Source of the DNA: Plantactinospora sp. BC1
Lineage (GTDB): Bacteria; Actinomycetota; Actinomycetes; Mycobacteriales; Micromonosporaceae
Assembly (NCBI RefSeq): GCF_003030345.1
Contig: NZ_CP028158.1
Coordinates: 3,472,001-3,536,000 of the forward strand
DNA: 64,000 nt
Direction of reading: 5' to 3'
The position numbers and the translations under genes are program-made. Of this stretch, positions 1 through 8,413 are shown piece by piece (position 1 is the first letter of the stretch; each line of letters opens with the position of its first letter). The notes below the pieces were generated by a model. The model did no database searches, was not told the origin of the DNA, and saw only the letters and a program-made list of their open reading frames with translations.

Positions 1-545
1 CCACTGCGGAGCAGGTCGCCGAGACCGTCCGTGGGGTGCTGGCCGCCGGCGCGGTCGGGGTGAACCTGGAGGACGCGGCGCCGGGCGGCGGGCCGGGGCT
101 GCGCGAGGTCGCCGACCAGTCGGCCCGGCTGGCCGCCGCCCGGGCCGTCGCGGACGAGGTCGGGATTCCGCTGTACGTCAACGCCCGGATCGACACCTTC
201 CTGCGGGGTACCGGCGGGGTGCCGGAGACCCTCGACCGGGCGGCCCACTATCTGCGGGCCGGTGCCGACGGGATCTTCGTGCCCGGGGTGGTCGACCCGG
301 AGACGGTGGCGGCACTGGTCGCCGGCATTCCGGCACCGCTGAACATCCTCGCCGGTCCCGGCGCGCCGGCCGTACCCGAGCTGGCCCGGCTCGGGGTGGC
401 CCGGGTCAGCCTCGGCTCGGCGGTGGCCGAGGCGGCGTACGCGGTGGTCCGGCGGGCCGCCGAGGAGGCGTACGGGTCGGGCGGCTACGACGCCCTCGCC
501 GGTGCCCTGGACTACGGGGCGGTCAACGAGCTGATGCGCCGCTGA
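1..545 (+). CDS. Isocitrate lyase/PEP mutase family protein (5' partial)
   Basis: C-terminal portion of an isocitrate lyase/phosphoenolpyruvate mutase superfamily enzyme; these TIM-barrel enzymes make or break C-C or C-P bonds next to a carboxylate using Mg2+. The reading frame is open to the left edge (codons from base 3 read TAEQVAETV...), so the GTG at 36 is an internal valine, not the start. Family signatures are VNLEDA (residues 12-17 counting that valine as 1), VNARIDTF, and GADGIFVPGV in the barrel. The N-terminal part with the catalytic loop lies outside the window, so substrate (isocitrate, methylisocitrate, phosphonopyruvate, oxaloacetate) cannot be assigned. It ends 91 bp before the next gene on the same strand. 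Confidence 0.85.
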   Translation, partial: TAEQVAETVRGVLAAGAVGVNLEDAAPGGGPGLREVADQSARLAAARAVADEVGIPLYVNARIDTFLRGTGGVPETLDRAAHYLRAGADGIFVPGVVDPETVAALVAGIPAPLNILAGPGAPAVPELARLGVARVSLGSAVAEAAYAVVRRAAEEAYGSGGYDALAGALDYGAVNELMRR

Positions 546-636
546 CCCCCGCAGCGATCCCGTGCCGGCGGGGTCGGGCGCGGGTTCGCCGAGGTTCGGC
601 GGTGGATCCGGGGAGAGTTTGGGGAACGATGGTGGA

Positions 637-1701
637 ATGTCGAACACCGCAGAGGGCAGCAGGGCGAGCGGCGGCGGCAACGCCACCGACGGCAGCTACG
701 TCAACCCGGGTGGGGAGTTCACCCGGGACCAGCGCTACATCGCGACCCGGATCACCGCCGACGGGCGGGACGGCTATCCGGTGGAGCCGGGCCGGTACCG
801 GCTGGTGGTGAGCCGGGCCTGTCCGTGGGCCAACCGGGTGATCATCGTCCGTCGGCTGCTCGGGCTGGAGGACGTGCTGTCGATGGGGATCGCCGGGCCG
901 ACCCACGACGCCCGGAGCTGGACGTTCGACCTCAATCCGGGCGGCCGGGACCCGGTGCTCGGCATCGAGCGGCTCCAGGAGGCGTTCTTCGCCCGGTTCC
1001 CCGGTTACGAGCGCGGGATCACGGTGCCGGCGATCGTGGACGTGCCGACCGGGCAGGTGGTGACGAACGACTTCGCCCAGATGACCCTCGACCTGTCGAC
1101 GCAGTGGCGGGCGTACCACCGGTCCGGTGCGCCCGACCTCTATCCGGAGGCGCTGCGCGAGGAGATCGACGAGGTGAACGGCGTCGTCTTCGCCGACGTC
1201 AACAACGGGGTCTACCGGTGTGGTTTCGCCGGCAGCCAGCAGGCGTACGAGAAGGCGTACCGGCGGCTCTTCGACCGGCTGGACTGGCTCTCCGCCCGGC
1301 TGGAGGGGCAGCGCTACCTGGTCGGGGAGACGATCACCGAGGCGGACGTGAGGCTCTTCACCACGCTGGTCCGGTTCGACGCGGTCTACCACGGGCACTT
1401 CAAGTGCAACCGGCAGAAGCTCTCCGAGCAGCCGGTGCTCTGGGCGTACGCCCGGGATCTGTTCAGCACGCCCGGCTTCGGTGACACCATCGACTTCGAC
1501 CACATCAAGCGGCACTACTACGAGGTGCACCGGGACATCAACCCGACCGGGATCGTGCCGGCCGGGCCGGACCTGCGGAACTGGTTGGAGCCGCACGGCC
1601 GGGAGGCGCTCGGTGGCCGCCCGTTCGGGGACGGTACCCCGCCGCCACCGCCGCCGGCCGACGAGACCGTACCGGCCGGGCACACCCCGCTGGCCGGCTG
1701 A
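637..1701 (+). CDS. Glutathionyl-hydroquinone reductase-like protein (ECM4/YqjG family)
   Basis: Xi-class GST-like protein of 354 aa. The family reduces glutathionylated hydroquinones using a single catalytic Cys; here it is Cys62 in the motif ACPWAN, followed by the family's helical C-terminal domain (EADVRLFTTLVRFDAVY around 230-246). The ATG at 637 is chosen because it follows a purine-rich GGGGAA...GGTGGA stretch and gives an N-terminus matching the family; upstream in-frame GTGs would add a Gly-rich tail without support. Actinomycetes normally lack glutathione and use mycothiol, so the physiological thiol is probably not glutathione (inference). It is monocistronic: a perfect hairpin terminator starts 6 bp after its stop. 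The C-terminus is proline-rich. Confidence 0.88.
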   Translation: MSNTAEGSRASGGGNATDGSYVNPGGEFTRDQRYIATRITADGRDGYPVEPGRYRLVVSRACPWANRVIIVRRLLGLEDVLSMGIAGPTHDARSWTFDLNPGGRDPVLGIERLQEAFFARFPGYERGITVPAIVDVPTGQVVTNDFAQMTLDLSTQWRAYHRSGAPDLYPEALREEIDEVNGVVFADVNNGVYRCGFAGSQQAYEKAYRRLFDRLDWLSARLEGQRYLVGETITEADVRLFTTLVRFDAVYHGHFKCNRQKLSEQPVLWAYARDLFSTPGFGDTIDFDHIKRHYYEVHRDINPTGIVPAGPDLRNWLEPHGREALGGRPFGDGTPPPPPPADETVPAGHTPLAG

Positions 1702-1707
1702 ATCGTC

Positions 1708-1755
1708 AGGAAGGGCCCCCGCCTGTGCCGTAAGCGACAGGCGGGGGCCCTTCCT
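1708..1755 (+). terminator. Strong intrinsic terminator after the GST-like gene
   Basis: Perfect 19-bp inverted repeat (arms 1708-1726 and 1737-1755) around a 10-base loop. It lies directly after the 1701 stop, with no long T tract, as is usual in actinomycetes. It separates the GST-like gene from the formate dehydrogenase operon. Confidence 0.9.
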
Positions 1756-1855
1756 TGCCGGCGAACCGACTCCGGTGGCCTGGGTGAAATGAGAGGATTG
1801 TCGGTGGTTGCCGGTCGAGCGGTCGGTACCGGCCGGAGCGGCGAACGGGGGCGGC

Positions 1856-2146
1856 ATGGCGAGCAAGGAAGCGGTGCTGCGCCTGGTCGGCCTGGGCCGG
1901 AGCTACCAGGAGATCGGCGCCGAGCTGGGCATCCCGGCCGGACAGGCGTACCTGGTCGGCACCGGGCTCCCGGCCGACGGCGGCGGCACGGTGACGAGGG
2001 CGCAACGGCAGCGCCCCGGAGTCCTGCCGTCCCGCACCCAGACGCTGGTCAACCCGCGCGAGTTCAACCCGACGTCGTCCCGGCAGGTGCACGACTGGAT
2101 GCGGGACCGGGCCCGGGCCGACGGGCTGGGTCGACCCGACCGGTAG
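1856..2146 (+). CDS. Small helix-turn-helix protein upstream of formate dehydrogenase
   Basis: A 96-aa protein whose N-terminal 35 residues look like a sigma-region-4/HTH fold (VLRLVGLGRSYQEIGAELGI), followed by a basic, Gly/Arg-rich tail. ATG 1856 is chosen over the in-frame ATG at 1808 because of the preceding GGGGGCGGC and because the HTH then begins at the N-terminus. It lies 55 bp upstream of the formate dehydrogenase catalytic subunit on the same strand. A local regulatory role is suggested by position and fold only; no enzymatic motif is visible. Confidence 0.65.
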   Translation: MASKEAVLRLVGLGRSYQEIGAELGIPAGQAYLVGTGLPADGGGTVTRAQRQRPGVLPSRTQTLVNPREFNPTSSRQVHDWMRDRARADGLGRPDR

Positions 2147-2201
2147 CGAACGGGTCCCGCCGCAGCGGCTCGGTGGCGGCCATCGACGACAGGAGGCGCA
2201 G

Positions 2202-5200
2202 GTGCGCGGTCTACCGATCGGCTCGTGGCCGGTCTGGCGGCAGCTCACCGGTCCGGACCGGACCGGGCGGGCGGCCGCGGCGAAGTCGCGGCACAGTGCC
2301 GAGCTGCGTGCCCGGACCGCCGACGCCGACCGGGTGGTGAAGTCGGTCTGCCCGTACTGCGGGGTCGGCTGCGCGCAGAACGTCTACGTCCGCGACGAAC
2401 GGGTGGTGCAGATCGAGGGGGACCCGGACTCGCCGGTGAGCCGGGGACGGCTCTGCCCGAAGGGCGCCGCCTCGCTGCAACTGACCACCGACTCGGGCCG
2501 GCTGGACAGGGTGCGCTACCGCCCGCCGTACGCCACGGACTGGCAGGACCTCGACCTCGACACCGCGATGGAGATGATCGCCGAGCGGGTCATCCGGACC
2601 CGGCGGGAGACCTGGCAGGAGGAGCAGGACGGCACCCGGGTGGCCCGGACGATGGGGATCGCCAGCCTCGGCGGCGCCACCCTGGACAACGAGGAGAACT
2701 ATCTGATCAAGAAGCTCCTCACCGCGCTCGGGGTGATCCAGGTGGAGAACCAGGCCCGGGTCTGCCACAGCTCCACCGTGATCGGCCTCGGCACGTCGTT
2801 CGGGCGCGGCGGTGCCACCACCTTCATGCAGGACCTCCAGCACGCCGACTGCATCGTGATCGAGGGATCCAACTTCGCCGAGGCGCACCCGGTCGGCTTC
2901 CAGTGGGTGCTGGCGGCGAAGGCCCGCGGCGCGACGGTGATCCACGTCGATCCCCGGTTCACCCGGACCAGCGCGCTGGCCGACCTGTACGTGCCGATCC
3001 GGGCCGGCACCGACATCGCGTTCCTCGGCGGGATCATCAACCACGTACTGACCGAGGAGAAGGACTTCCGGGAGTACGTGCTGGCGTACACGAACGCCTC
3101 GACCATCGTGCACGAGCGGTTCCGGGACACCGACGACCTGGACGGGCTCTTCTCCGGCTTCGACCCGGACAGCCACACCTACCGGGAGGAGAGCTGGCAG
3201 TACGAGGGCGTGCAGCTGGTCTCGGCGACCGGCGAGCGGGACAGCCAGTTCGAGGCCCGGGTCGCGGCCGGGCAGAGCCTGCGGGACGACCCGAAGCGGT
3301 CGGCGGAGTACGACGGGCACGGCGCCGGCCGGGGCGAGAAGTTCGGCTCCGGCAGCGCCGCCCTGGACGGGCAGCCCCGCCGCGATCCGACCCTCTCCGA
3401 CCCGCACTGCGTCTACCAGATCCTCAAGCGGCACTTCGCCCGCTACACCCCGGAGATGGTCGAACGGGTCTGCGGCATCCCGCCGGAGGTCTTCGGGCAG
3501 GTGTGCCGGCACCTGGTCGACAACTCCGGCCCGGAGCGGACCAGCGAGTTCGTCTACGCGGTCGGCTGGACCCAGCACTCCGACGGCTCGCAGGTCATCC
3601 GCGCGGCCAGCATCCTGCAACTGCTGCTCGGCAACATCGGCCGGCCCGGCGGCGGCATCCAGGCACTGCGCGGGCACGCCAGCATCCAGGGCTCGACCGA
3701 CATCCCGACGCTGTTCAACCTGCTGCCCGGCTACATCCCGATGCCGCACGCGCACAAGACCCAGACCCTGGCCGACTTCATCGTCGCCGACGCCGCCCGC
3801 AAGGGGTTCTGGGCGAACATGCGGGCCTACACGGTCAGCCTGCTCAAGGCGTGGTGGGGGGCGGCGGCCCGGCCGGAGAACGACTTCTGCTTCGACTACC
3901 TGCCCCGGCTGACCGGCAGCCACTCGCACTACGACACCGTGCTGGAGCAGCTCGGTGGCGCCTGCAAGGGCTACTTCCTGCTCGGCGAGAACCCGGCGGT
4001 CGGCTCGGCGAACGCCCGGATGCAGCGGCTCGGGATGGCCAAACTGGACTGGCTGGTCGTCCGGGACCTCACCATGATCGAGAGCGCCACCTGGTGGAAG
4101 GACGGGCCGGAGATCGCCTCCGGCGAACTCGTCACCGAAGAGATCGGCACCGAGGTCTTCGTACTCCCGGCCGCGGCGCACACCGAGAAGGACGGCAGCT
4201 TCACCAACACCAACCGGCTGGTCCAGTGGCGCCACCAGGCGGTCGAGCCGGCCGGCGACCGGCGCAGCGACCTCTGGTTCATGTACCACCTGGGCCGGAT
4301 CATCCGGCAGAAGCTGGCCGGCTCGACGGATCCGAAGGACCGGCCGATCCTCGACCTGACCTGGGACTACCCGACCATCGGCCGGACCGCCGAGCCGGAC
4401 GGCGAGGCGGTGCTCGCCGAGATCAACGGCTGGGACGCCGACGGCCGGCCGCTGTCGACGTACACCGAACTCGCCGACGACGGGTCGACGGCCTGCGGCT
4501 GCTGGATCTACTGCGGGGTGTACAAGGACGGGATCAACCAGGCCGCCCGGCGCAAGCCGGCCGAGGAGCAGAGCTGGGTCTCCCCGGAGTGGGCCTGGGC
4601 CTGGCCGGCGAACCGGCGGATGCTCTACAACCGGGCCTCGGCCCGGCCGGACGGACGGCCGTGGAGCGAGCGGAAGAAGTACGTCTGGTGGGACGCCGAC
4701 GCCGGCCGGTGGACCGGGTACGACATACCCGACTTCGAGCCGACCAAGCCGCCGGACTACCAGCCGCCGGACGGCGCCCGGGGGATCGCCGCGCTGCGCG
4801 GCACCGACGCGTTCATCATGCAGGCCGACGGGCTCGGCTGGCTCTTCGCACCGACCGGGATCTCCGACGGCCCGCTGCCCGCGCACTACGAGCCACAGGA
4901 CTCCCCCGTGGACAATCCGCTCTACGGCCAGCAGCGCAACCCGGCCCGGCTGCTGCGGCCACACGAGCAGAACAAGTACCACCCGAACGGCTCGCAGAGC
5001 GGCGCGCAGGTCTTCCCGTACGTGGTGACCACCTACCGGCTCACCGAGCACTTCACGGCGGGCGGGATGAGCCGGAACACCCCGTACCTGGCCGAGTTGC
5101 AGCCGGAGTTCTTCTGCGAGGTCTCCCCCGAGCTGGCCGCCGAACGCGGACTGGTGCACTGCGGCTGGGCCACCATCGTCACCGCCCGCAACGCCGTCGA

Positions 5201-5489
5201 GGCCCGGGTGCTGGTGACCGAGCGGATCGCGCCGCTGCACGTCGACGGCCGGGTGGTGCACCAGATCGGGCTGCCGTTCCACTGGGGACCGAACGGGCAC
5301 AGCCGGGGCGACGCGGCCAACGAACTCAGCTCGATCTCGCTCGACCCGAACTCGCACATCCAGGAGAGCAAGGTCTTCTCCGCCGACATCCGCCCCGGGC
5401 GGCGGCCACGCGGGCCGGAGCGGGTGGCGCTGGTCCGGGACTACCAGCGCCGGGCCGGGATCACCCTCGCGACCGGTACGGAGGTGTGA
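2202..5489 (+). CDS. Formate dehydrogenase catalytic (alpha) subunit, Cys form
   Basis: Molybdopterin oxidoreductase of 1,095 aa resembling FdnG/FdoG, which oxidises formate to CO2 at a Mo/W-bis-MGD centre. An N-terminal [4Fe-4S] site is visible (Cys50, Cys53, Cys57, Cys85: CPYCGVGC...RLCPKG). The position that is selenocysteine in E. coli FdnG is an ordinary Cys188 (RVCHSS, codon TGC at 2763-2765). The downstream sequence HPVGFQWVLAAKARGA and the C-terminal MGD-binding domain match the family. No twin-arginine signal (RRxFxK) is seen, unlike FdnG. GTG 2202 is preceded by AGGAGG (2191-2196) with a 5-base spacer. First enzyme gene of a tight operon; the next subunit starts 4 bases after the stop. 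Confidence 0.95.
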   Translation: MRGLPIGSWPVWRQLTGPDRTGRAAAAKSRHSAELRARTADADRVVKSVCPYCGVGCAQNVYVRDERVVQIEGDPDSPVSRGRLCPKGAASLQLTTDSGRLDRVRYRPPYATDWQDLDLDTAMEMIAERVIRTRRETWQEEQDGTRVARTMGIASLGGATLDNEENYLIKKLLTALGVIQVENQARVCHSSTVIGLGTSFGRGGATTFMQDLQHADCIVIEGSNFAEAHPVGFQWVLAAKARGATVIHVDPRFTRTSALADLYVPIRAGTDIAFLGGIINHVLTEEKDFREYVLAYTNASTIVHERFRDTDDLDGLFSGFDPDSHTYREESWQYEGVQLVSATGERDSQFEARVAAGQSLRDDPKRSAEYDGHGAGRGEKFGSGSAALDGQPRRDPTLSDPHCVYQILKRHFARYTPEMVERVCGIPPEVFGQVCRHLVDNSGPERTSEFVYAVGWTQHSDGSQVIRAASILQLLLGNIGRPGGGIQALRGHASIQGSTDIPTLFNLLPGYIPMPHAHKTQTLADFIVADAARKGFWANMRAYTVSLLKAWWGAAARPENDFCFDYLPRLTGSHSHYDTVLEQLGGACKGYFLLGENPAVGSANARMQRLGMAKLDWLVVRDLTMIESATWWKDGPEIASGELVTEEIGTEVFVLPAAAHTEKDGSFTNTNRLVQWRHQAVEPAGDRRSDLWFMYHLGRIIRQKLAGSTDPKDRPILDLTWDYPTIGRTAEPDGEAVLAEINGWDADGRPLSTYTELADDGSTACGCWIYCGVYKDGINQAARRKPAEEQSWVSPEWAWAWPANRRMLYNRASARPDGRPWSERKKYVWWDADAGRWTGYDIPDFEPTKPPDYQPPDGARGIAALRGTDAFIMQADGLGWLFAPTGISDGPLPAHYEPQDSPVDNPLYGQQRNPARLLRPHEQNKYHPNGSQSGAQVFPYVVTTYRLTEHFTAGGMSRNTPYLAELQPEFFCEVSPELAAERGLVHCGWATIVTARNAVEARVLVTERIAPLHVDGRVVHQIGLPFHWGPNGHSRGDAANELSSISLDPNSHIQESKVFSADIRPGRRPRGPERVALVRDYQRRAGITLATGTEV

Positions 5490-5493
5490 GCGG

Positions 5494-6465
5494 ATGTCTG
5501 CCGACCTGCGCGAGGCGACCGGGGAGCAACACGATCCGGCCACCGCCGGCGGTTACGCCGAGCCGCCGGAACGGGTCGGCTTCTTCACCGACACCAGCGT
5601 CTGCATCGGCTGCAAGGCGTGCGAGGTGGCCTGCAAGGAGTGGAACGCGATCCCCGAGGACGGGCTGACCTTCACCGGCATGTCGTACGACAACACCGGC
5701 CAGCTCGACGCGAACAGCTGGCGGCACGTCGCCTTCGTCGAGCAGCCCCGCCGGCTCGGCCGGCAGGAGGCCCAGCTCGCCCCGGCCGAGGTCCCCGCCG
5801 CGCTGCGCCGGGCGGCCGGCGGCCGGACCGCCGTCTCGCTCGGCATGCCCGGGTCGGCACCGCCGGACGGGCACGTCGACGCCGTACCCGGGATGGACTT
5901 CCGCTGGCTGATGTCCTCCGACGTGTGCAAGCACTGCACCCACGCCGCCTGCCTGGACGTCTGCCCGACCGGCTCGCTCTTCCGCACCGAGTTCGGCACC
6001 GTGGTGGTGCAGCAGGACATCTGCAACGGCTGCGGCTACTGCGTGCCGGCCTGCCCGTTCGGGGTCATCGACGTGCGCAAGGACGACGGCCGGGCCTGGA
6101 AGTGCACCCTCTGCTACGACCGGCTCTCGGTCGGCCAGGAACCGGCCTGCGCCAAGAGCTGCCCCACCGACTCGATCCAGTTCGGTGAACTCTCCGAGCT
6201 GCGCGCCCGGGCCACCGCCCGGGTCTCGGACCTGCACGACGCCGGGGTGAGCAGCGCCCGGCTCTACGGCGCCGACCCGTACGACGGGGTCGGCGGGGCG
6301 GGCGCGTTCTTCCTGCTGCTCGACGAGCCCGAGGTGTACGGGCTGCCACCCGACCCGGTCGTCACCACCCGGGACCTGCCGGCGATGTGGCGCCGTACCG
6401 GACTGGTCGCCGCCGGGCTGCTCGCCGCCCTGGTCGCCGTGTCACTTCCCGGAGCCCGCCGATGA
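5494..6465 (+). CDS. Formate dehydrogenase iron-sulfur (beta) subunit
   Basis: Electron-transfer subunit of 323 aa with four ferredoxin-type [4Fe-4S] clusters. The Cys groups are CIGCKACEVAC (37-47), CKHCTHAACLDVC, CNGCGYCVPAC and CTLCYD...CAKSCP. Between the first and second groups is an insert of about 60 residues (PAALRRAAGGRTAVS...), longer than in E. coli FdnH. The C-terminus has one hydrophobic segment (VAAGLLAALVAVSLPG) that would anchor it to the membrane. ATG 5494 lies 4 bp after the alpha-subunit stop with a GGAGGTG ribosome site inside the alpha gene's end. The stop overlaps the next gene (ATGA). Confidence 0.94.
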   Translation: MSADLREATGEQHDPATAGGYAEPPERVGFFTDTSVCIGCKACEVACKEWNAIPEDGLTFTGMSYDNTGQLDANSWRHVAFVEQPRRLGRQEAQLAPAEVPAALRRAAGGRTAVSLGMPGSAPPDGHVDAVPGMDFRWLMSSDVCKHCTHAACLDVCPTGSLFRTEFGTVVVQQDICNGCGYCVPACPFGVIDVRKDDGRAWKCTLCYDRLSVGQEPACAKSCPTDSIQFGELSELRARATARVSDLHDAGVSSARLYGADPYDGVGGAGAFFLLLDEPEVYGLPPDPVVTTRDLPAMWRRTGLVAAGLLAALVAVSLPGARR

Positions 6466-7493
6466 CCCACACCGACGTACGCCTCGACACCGCACCCGAC
6501 CTGCCGGTGGAGCGGGACGCGCTGATCGGCTCCGCCGGCCGCCCGGGGCGGCGCCAGCGCGGTGAGCGGCTGATGGTGCCGAGGGCCGAGTTCCGGTCGT
6601 ACTACGGCCGGCCGGTGCTCAAGCCGCCGACCTGGCAGGCGGCGGACATCGGCGGCTACCTCTTCCTCGGCGGGCTGGCCGGCGCCTCGTCGACCCTGGC
6701 CGCCGCGGCCGACTTCACCGGCCGGCCGGGGCTGGCCCGGGGCCTCAAGGCGGGTGCGGCGGTCGCGCTGGGCGGCTCGCTCTACTCCCTGGTGCACGAC
6801 CTCGGCCGCCCGGAGCGGTTCCTGCACATGCTCCGGGTGGTCAAGGTGACCTCGCCGATGAGCGTCGGCTCCTGGCTGCTCGCCGGGTACGGCCCGTTGA
6901 CGCTGCTCGCCGCCGGCAGCGCGGTCACCGGTCGGCTGCCCCGGCTCGGCCGGCTCGGCACGCTCGGCGCCGCCGTGCTCGGGCCGGCGGTCGCCTCGTA
7001 CACCGCGACGCTCTTCGCGGACACCGCCGTGCCGGTCTGGCACGACGGGTACCGGGAGTTGCCGGTGCTCTTCGCGGGCTCGGCGGCGGCCTCGGCGGGG
7101 GCGCTGGGCGTGCTCGCCGCTCCGGCGACGGAGGCGGGACCGGCCCGCCGGGCGGCGGTCCTCGGCACCGCCGCCGAACTCGTGGCGGCGTACCGGATGG
7201 AGCGCCGGCTCGGCATGGTCGGCGAACCGCTGCGGCAGGGCCTGGCCGGCGGGTTGCTGCGGGCCGGCAAGCTGCTCTGCACGGCGGGTGCGGTCACGGT
7301 GGCGGCCGGCGGCGGTGGGCGTGGCCGGGCGGTGACGGCGGCCGGCGCGGCGGCGCTGCTGGCCGGCTCGATCTGCCTCCGGTTCGGGATCTTCCAGGCC
7401 GGGATGGCCTCGGCCCGGGATCCGAGGTACACGGTGGAGCCGCAGCGGGAGCGGCTGGCGGCCCGCACCGGCAGGCGGGGGCGCCGGTCGTGA
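6462..7493 (+). CDS. NrfD-type membrane subunit of formate dehydrogenase
   Basis: Integral membrane protein of 343 aa of the NrfD/PsrC family, with about eight hydrophobic segments (for example GGYLFLGGLAGASSTLAAAA and VGSWLLAGYGPLTLLAAGSA). NrfD proteins anchor Mo/Fe-S complexes and exchange electrons with quinones without haem. Here it replaces the cytochrome b subunit (FdnI) of the enterobacterial enzyme. ATG 6462 overlaps the beta-subunit stop in ATGA, indicating translational coupling; the longer upstream reading frame would overlap the beta subunit extensively. The last codons overlap the start of a 38-aa membrane peptide. Confidence 0.9.
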   Translation: MTHTDVRLDTAPDLPVERDALIGSAGRPGRRQRGERLMVPRAEFRSYYGRPVLKPPTWQAADIGGYLFLGGLAGASSTLAAAADFTGRPGLARGLKAGAAVALGGSLYSLVHDLGRPERFLHMLRVVKVTSPMSVGSWLLAGYGPLTLLAAGSAVTGRLPRLGRLGTLGAAVLGPAVASYTATLFADTAVPVWHDGYRELPVLFAGSAAASAGALGVLAAPATEAGPARRAAVLGTAAELVAAYRMERRLGMVGEPLRQGLAGGLLRAGKLLCTAGAVTVAAGGGGRGRAVTAAGAAALLAGSICLRFGIFQAGMASARDPRYTVEPQRERLAARTGRRGRRS

Positions 7494-7606
7494 AAGCCGT
7501 GGCCAGACTCCTACCGTTCGCCGGCATCGTTTTCGGCACCTGCGCGGCGGCGATCCTCGCCGGGCGGCGGACCGTCCCGGCGCGCCGGCCCAGCCGCCGT
7601 CGCTGA
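7490..7606 (+). CDS. Putative 38-aa membrane peptide at the end of the formate dehydrogenase operon
   Basis: Short reading frame from GTG 7490, overlapping the NrfD stop in GTGA. The peptide has a hydrophobic core (LLPFAGIVFGTCAAAILAG) followed by a strongly basic tail (RRTVPARRPSRRR), the layout of a single-pass inner-membrane protein with a cytoplasmic C-terminus. The coupling overlap and the transmembrane pattern are the only evidence; it may be an accessory or stabilising peptide of the complex (inference). Confidence 0.5.
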   Translation: MKAVARLLPFAGIVFGTCAAAILAGRRTVPARRPSRRR

Positions 7607-7643
7607 CCCGGCGCCGGACCGGCCGTCGGGCTCGGTGTTCCGG

Positions 7644-8327
7644 TCAGGCGCTGCCGGTGGCCGGAGATTGGATCTCCGGGGGGCCGGCGGCCATCGCGAA
7701 AAGTACGGTCCGGACGGCCTGGTGGAGGTCCTGCCGGCTCTGCTCGCTCCCCGGTGCCGGTGCGGTCAGCGAACCGGCGCCGACGAGGCGGTCGAAGAGC
7801 AGCCCGTCCACGCAGGCGACGAGGTGGTTGCCGCTCCGCTCCGGGTCTGCGGCGCCGGCCTGGCGCAGCAGCGCGCGGGCCTGGGTCCGGGAGGCGGTGC
7901 CGTACGACAGGATCTCCCGTAGCTCGGGGTGGTGGGTGGCCTCCAGCAGGCAGGCGTACCGGGCCAGCGTCCGGGTACGCCCGTCGGTCAGCCAGCGGTC
8001 GAGCAGGCCGGCTATCCGGCCGGCGAGCTGGTCGAGTTCCCGGGGTCCGAGCGGTCCGGTGGCCGGCTCGGCGGGTAGCTCGGTGGCGGATAGTTCCCCG
8101 GCGGGTAGCTCGGTGGCTTCGAGGTCGGCGCGGTCGAGGTCGGCGAGGCGGCGTACGACGGCCTCGATCAGCGTCTTGCGGGTCCGGAAATAGGCCGAGG
8201 TGGAGCCGAGCGGGAGTCCGGCCCGGGCATCCACCGCCCGGTGGGTCAGCCCCCGCATGCCCAGCTCCGCCACGAGTTCGATCGCGGCGTCGGTGATGAC
8301 GGCGAACCGGTCCCGCCGTGCGGTCAC
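7644..8327 (-). CDS. TetR/AcrR family transcriptional regulator
   Basis: Repressor-type protein of 227 aa with an N-terminal TetR DNA-binding domain (residues about 8-55, AAIELVAELGMRGLTHRAV then LGSTSAYFRTRKTLIEAV) and a variable ligand-binding C-terminus containing a degenerate TELPAGELSATELPAEP repeat. GTG 8327 follows GGAGGGAG with a 6-base spacer. It is divergent from an FAD monooxygenase across an 86-bp region holding two matching palindromes, so it most likely represses both genes and responds to an aromatic substrate of the monooxygenase (inference). Confidence 0.9.
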   Translation of the reverse strand: MTARRDRFAVITDAAIELVAELGMRGLTHRAVDARAGLPLGSTSAYFRTRKTLIEAVVRRLADLDRADLEATELPAGELSATELPAEPATGPLGPRELDQLAGRIAGLLDRWLTDGRTRTLARYACLLEATHHPELREILSYGTASRTQARALLRQAGAADPERSGNHLVACVDGLLFDRLVGAGSLTAPAPGSEQSRQDLHQAVRTVLFAMAAGPPEIQSPATGSA

Positions 8328-8353
8328 CCGCTGCTCCCTCCCACCCGGGTCTT

Positions 8354-8386
8354 CTACGCCTGTAGTATGCCTTTCTACAGGTGTAG
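8354..8386. promoter_or_regulatory. Double TetR-type operator between regulator and monooxygenase
   Basis: Two copies of the palindrome CTACR-N2-TGTAG: 8354-8365 (CTACGCCTGTAG) and 8375-8386 (CTACAGGTGTAG). Their centres are 21 bp apart, about two helical turns, which would put two dimers on one DNA face. The right copy extends to a perfect TCTACA-N2-TGTAGA. The pair lies between the divergent starts at 8327 and 8414. Confidence 0.75.
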
Positions 8387-8413
8387 AAGCGCGGATTCCC
8401 GGAGGTGGGCGCG

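Noticed and set aside
2763..2765. Selenocysteine (UGA) in the formate dehydrogenase active site
   Set aside because: The codon at the Sec position is TGC, an ordinary cysteine; no in-frame TGA or SECIS-like need exists.
2211..5543. Very long antisense open frame opposite the formate dehydrogenase gene
   Set aside because: High-GC codon bias leaves the opposite frame open; its translation is Arg/Pro/Gly-rich without motifs. The same holds for other long antisense frames, for example opposite 10593-13415.
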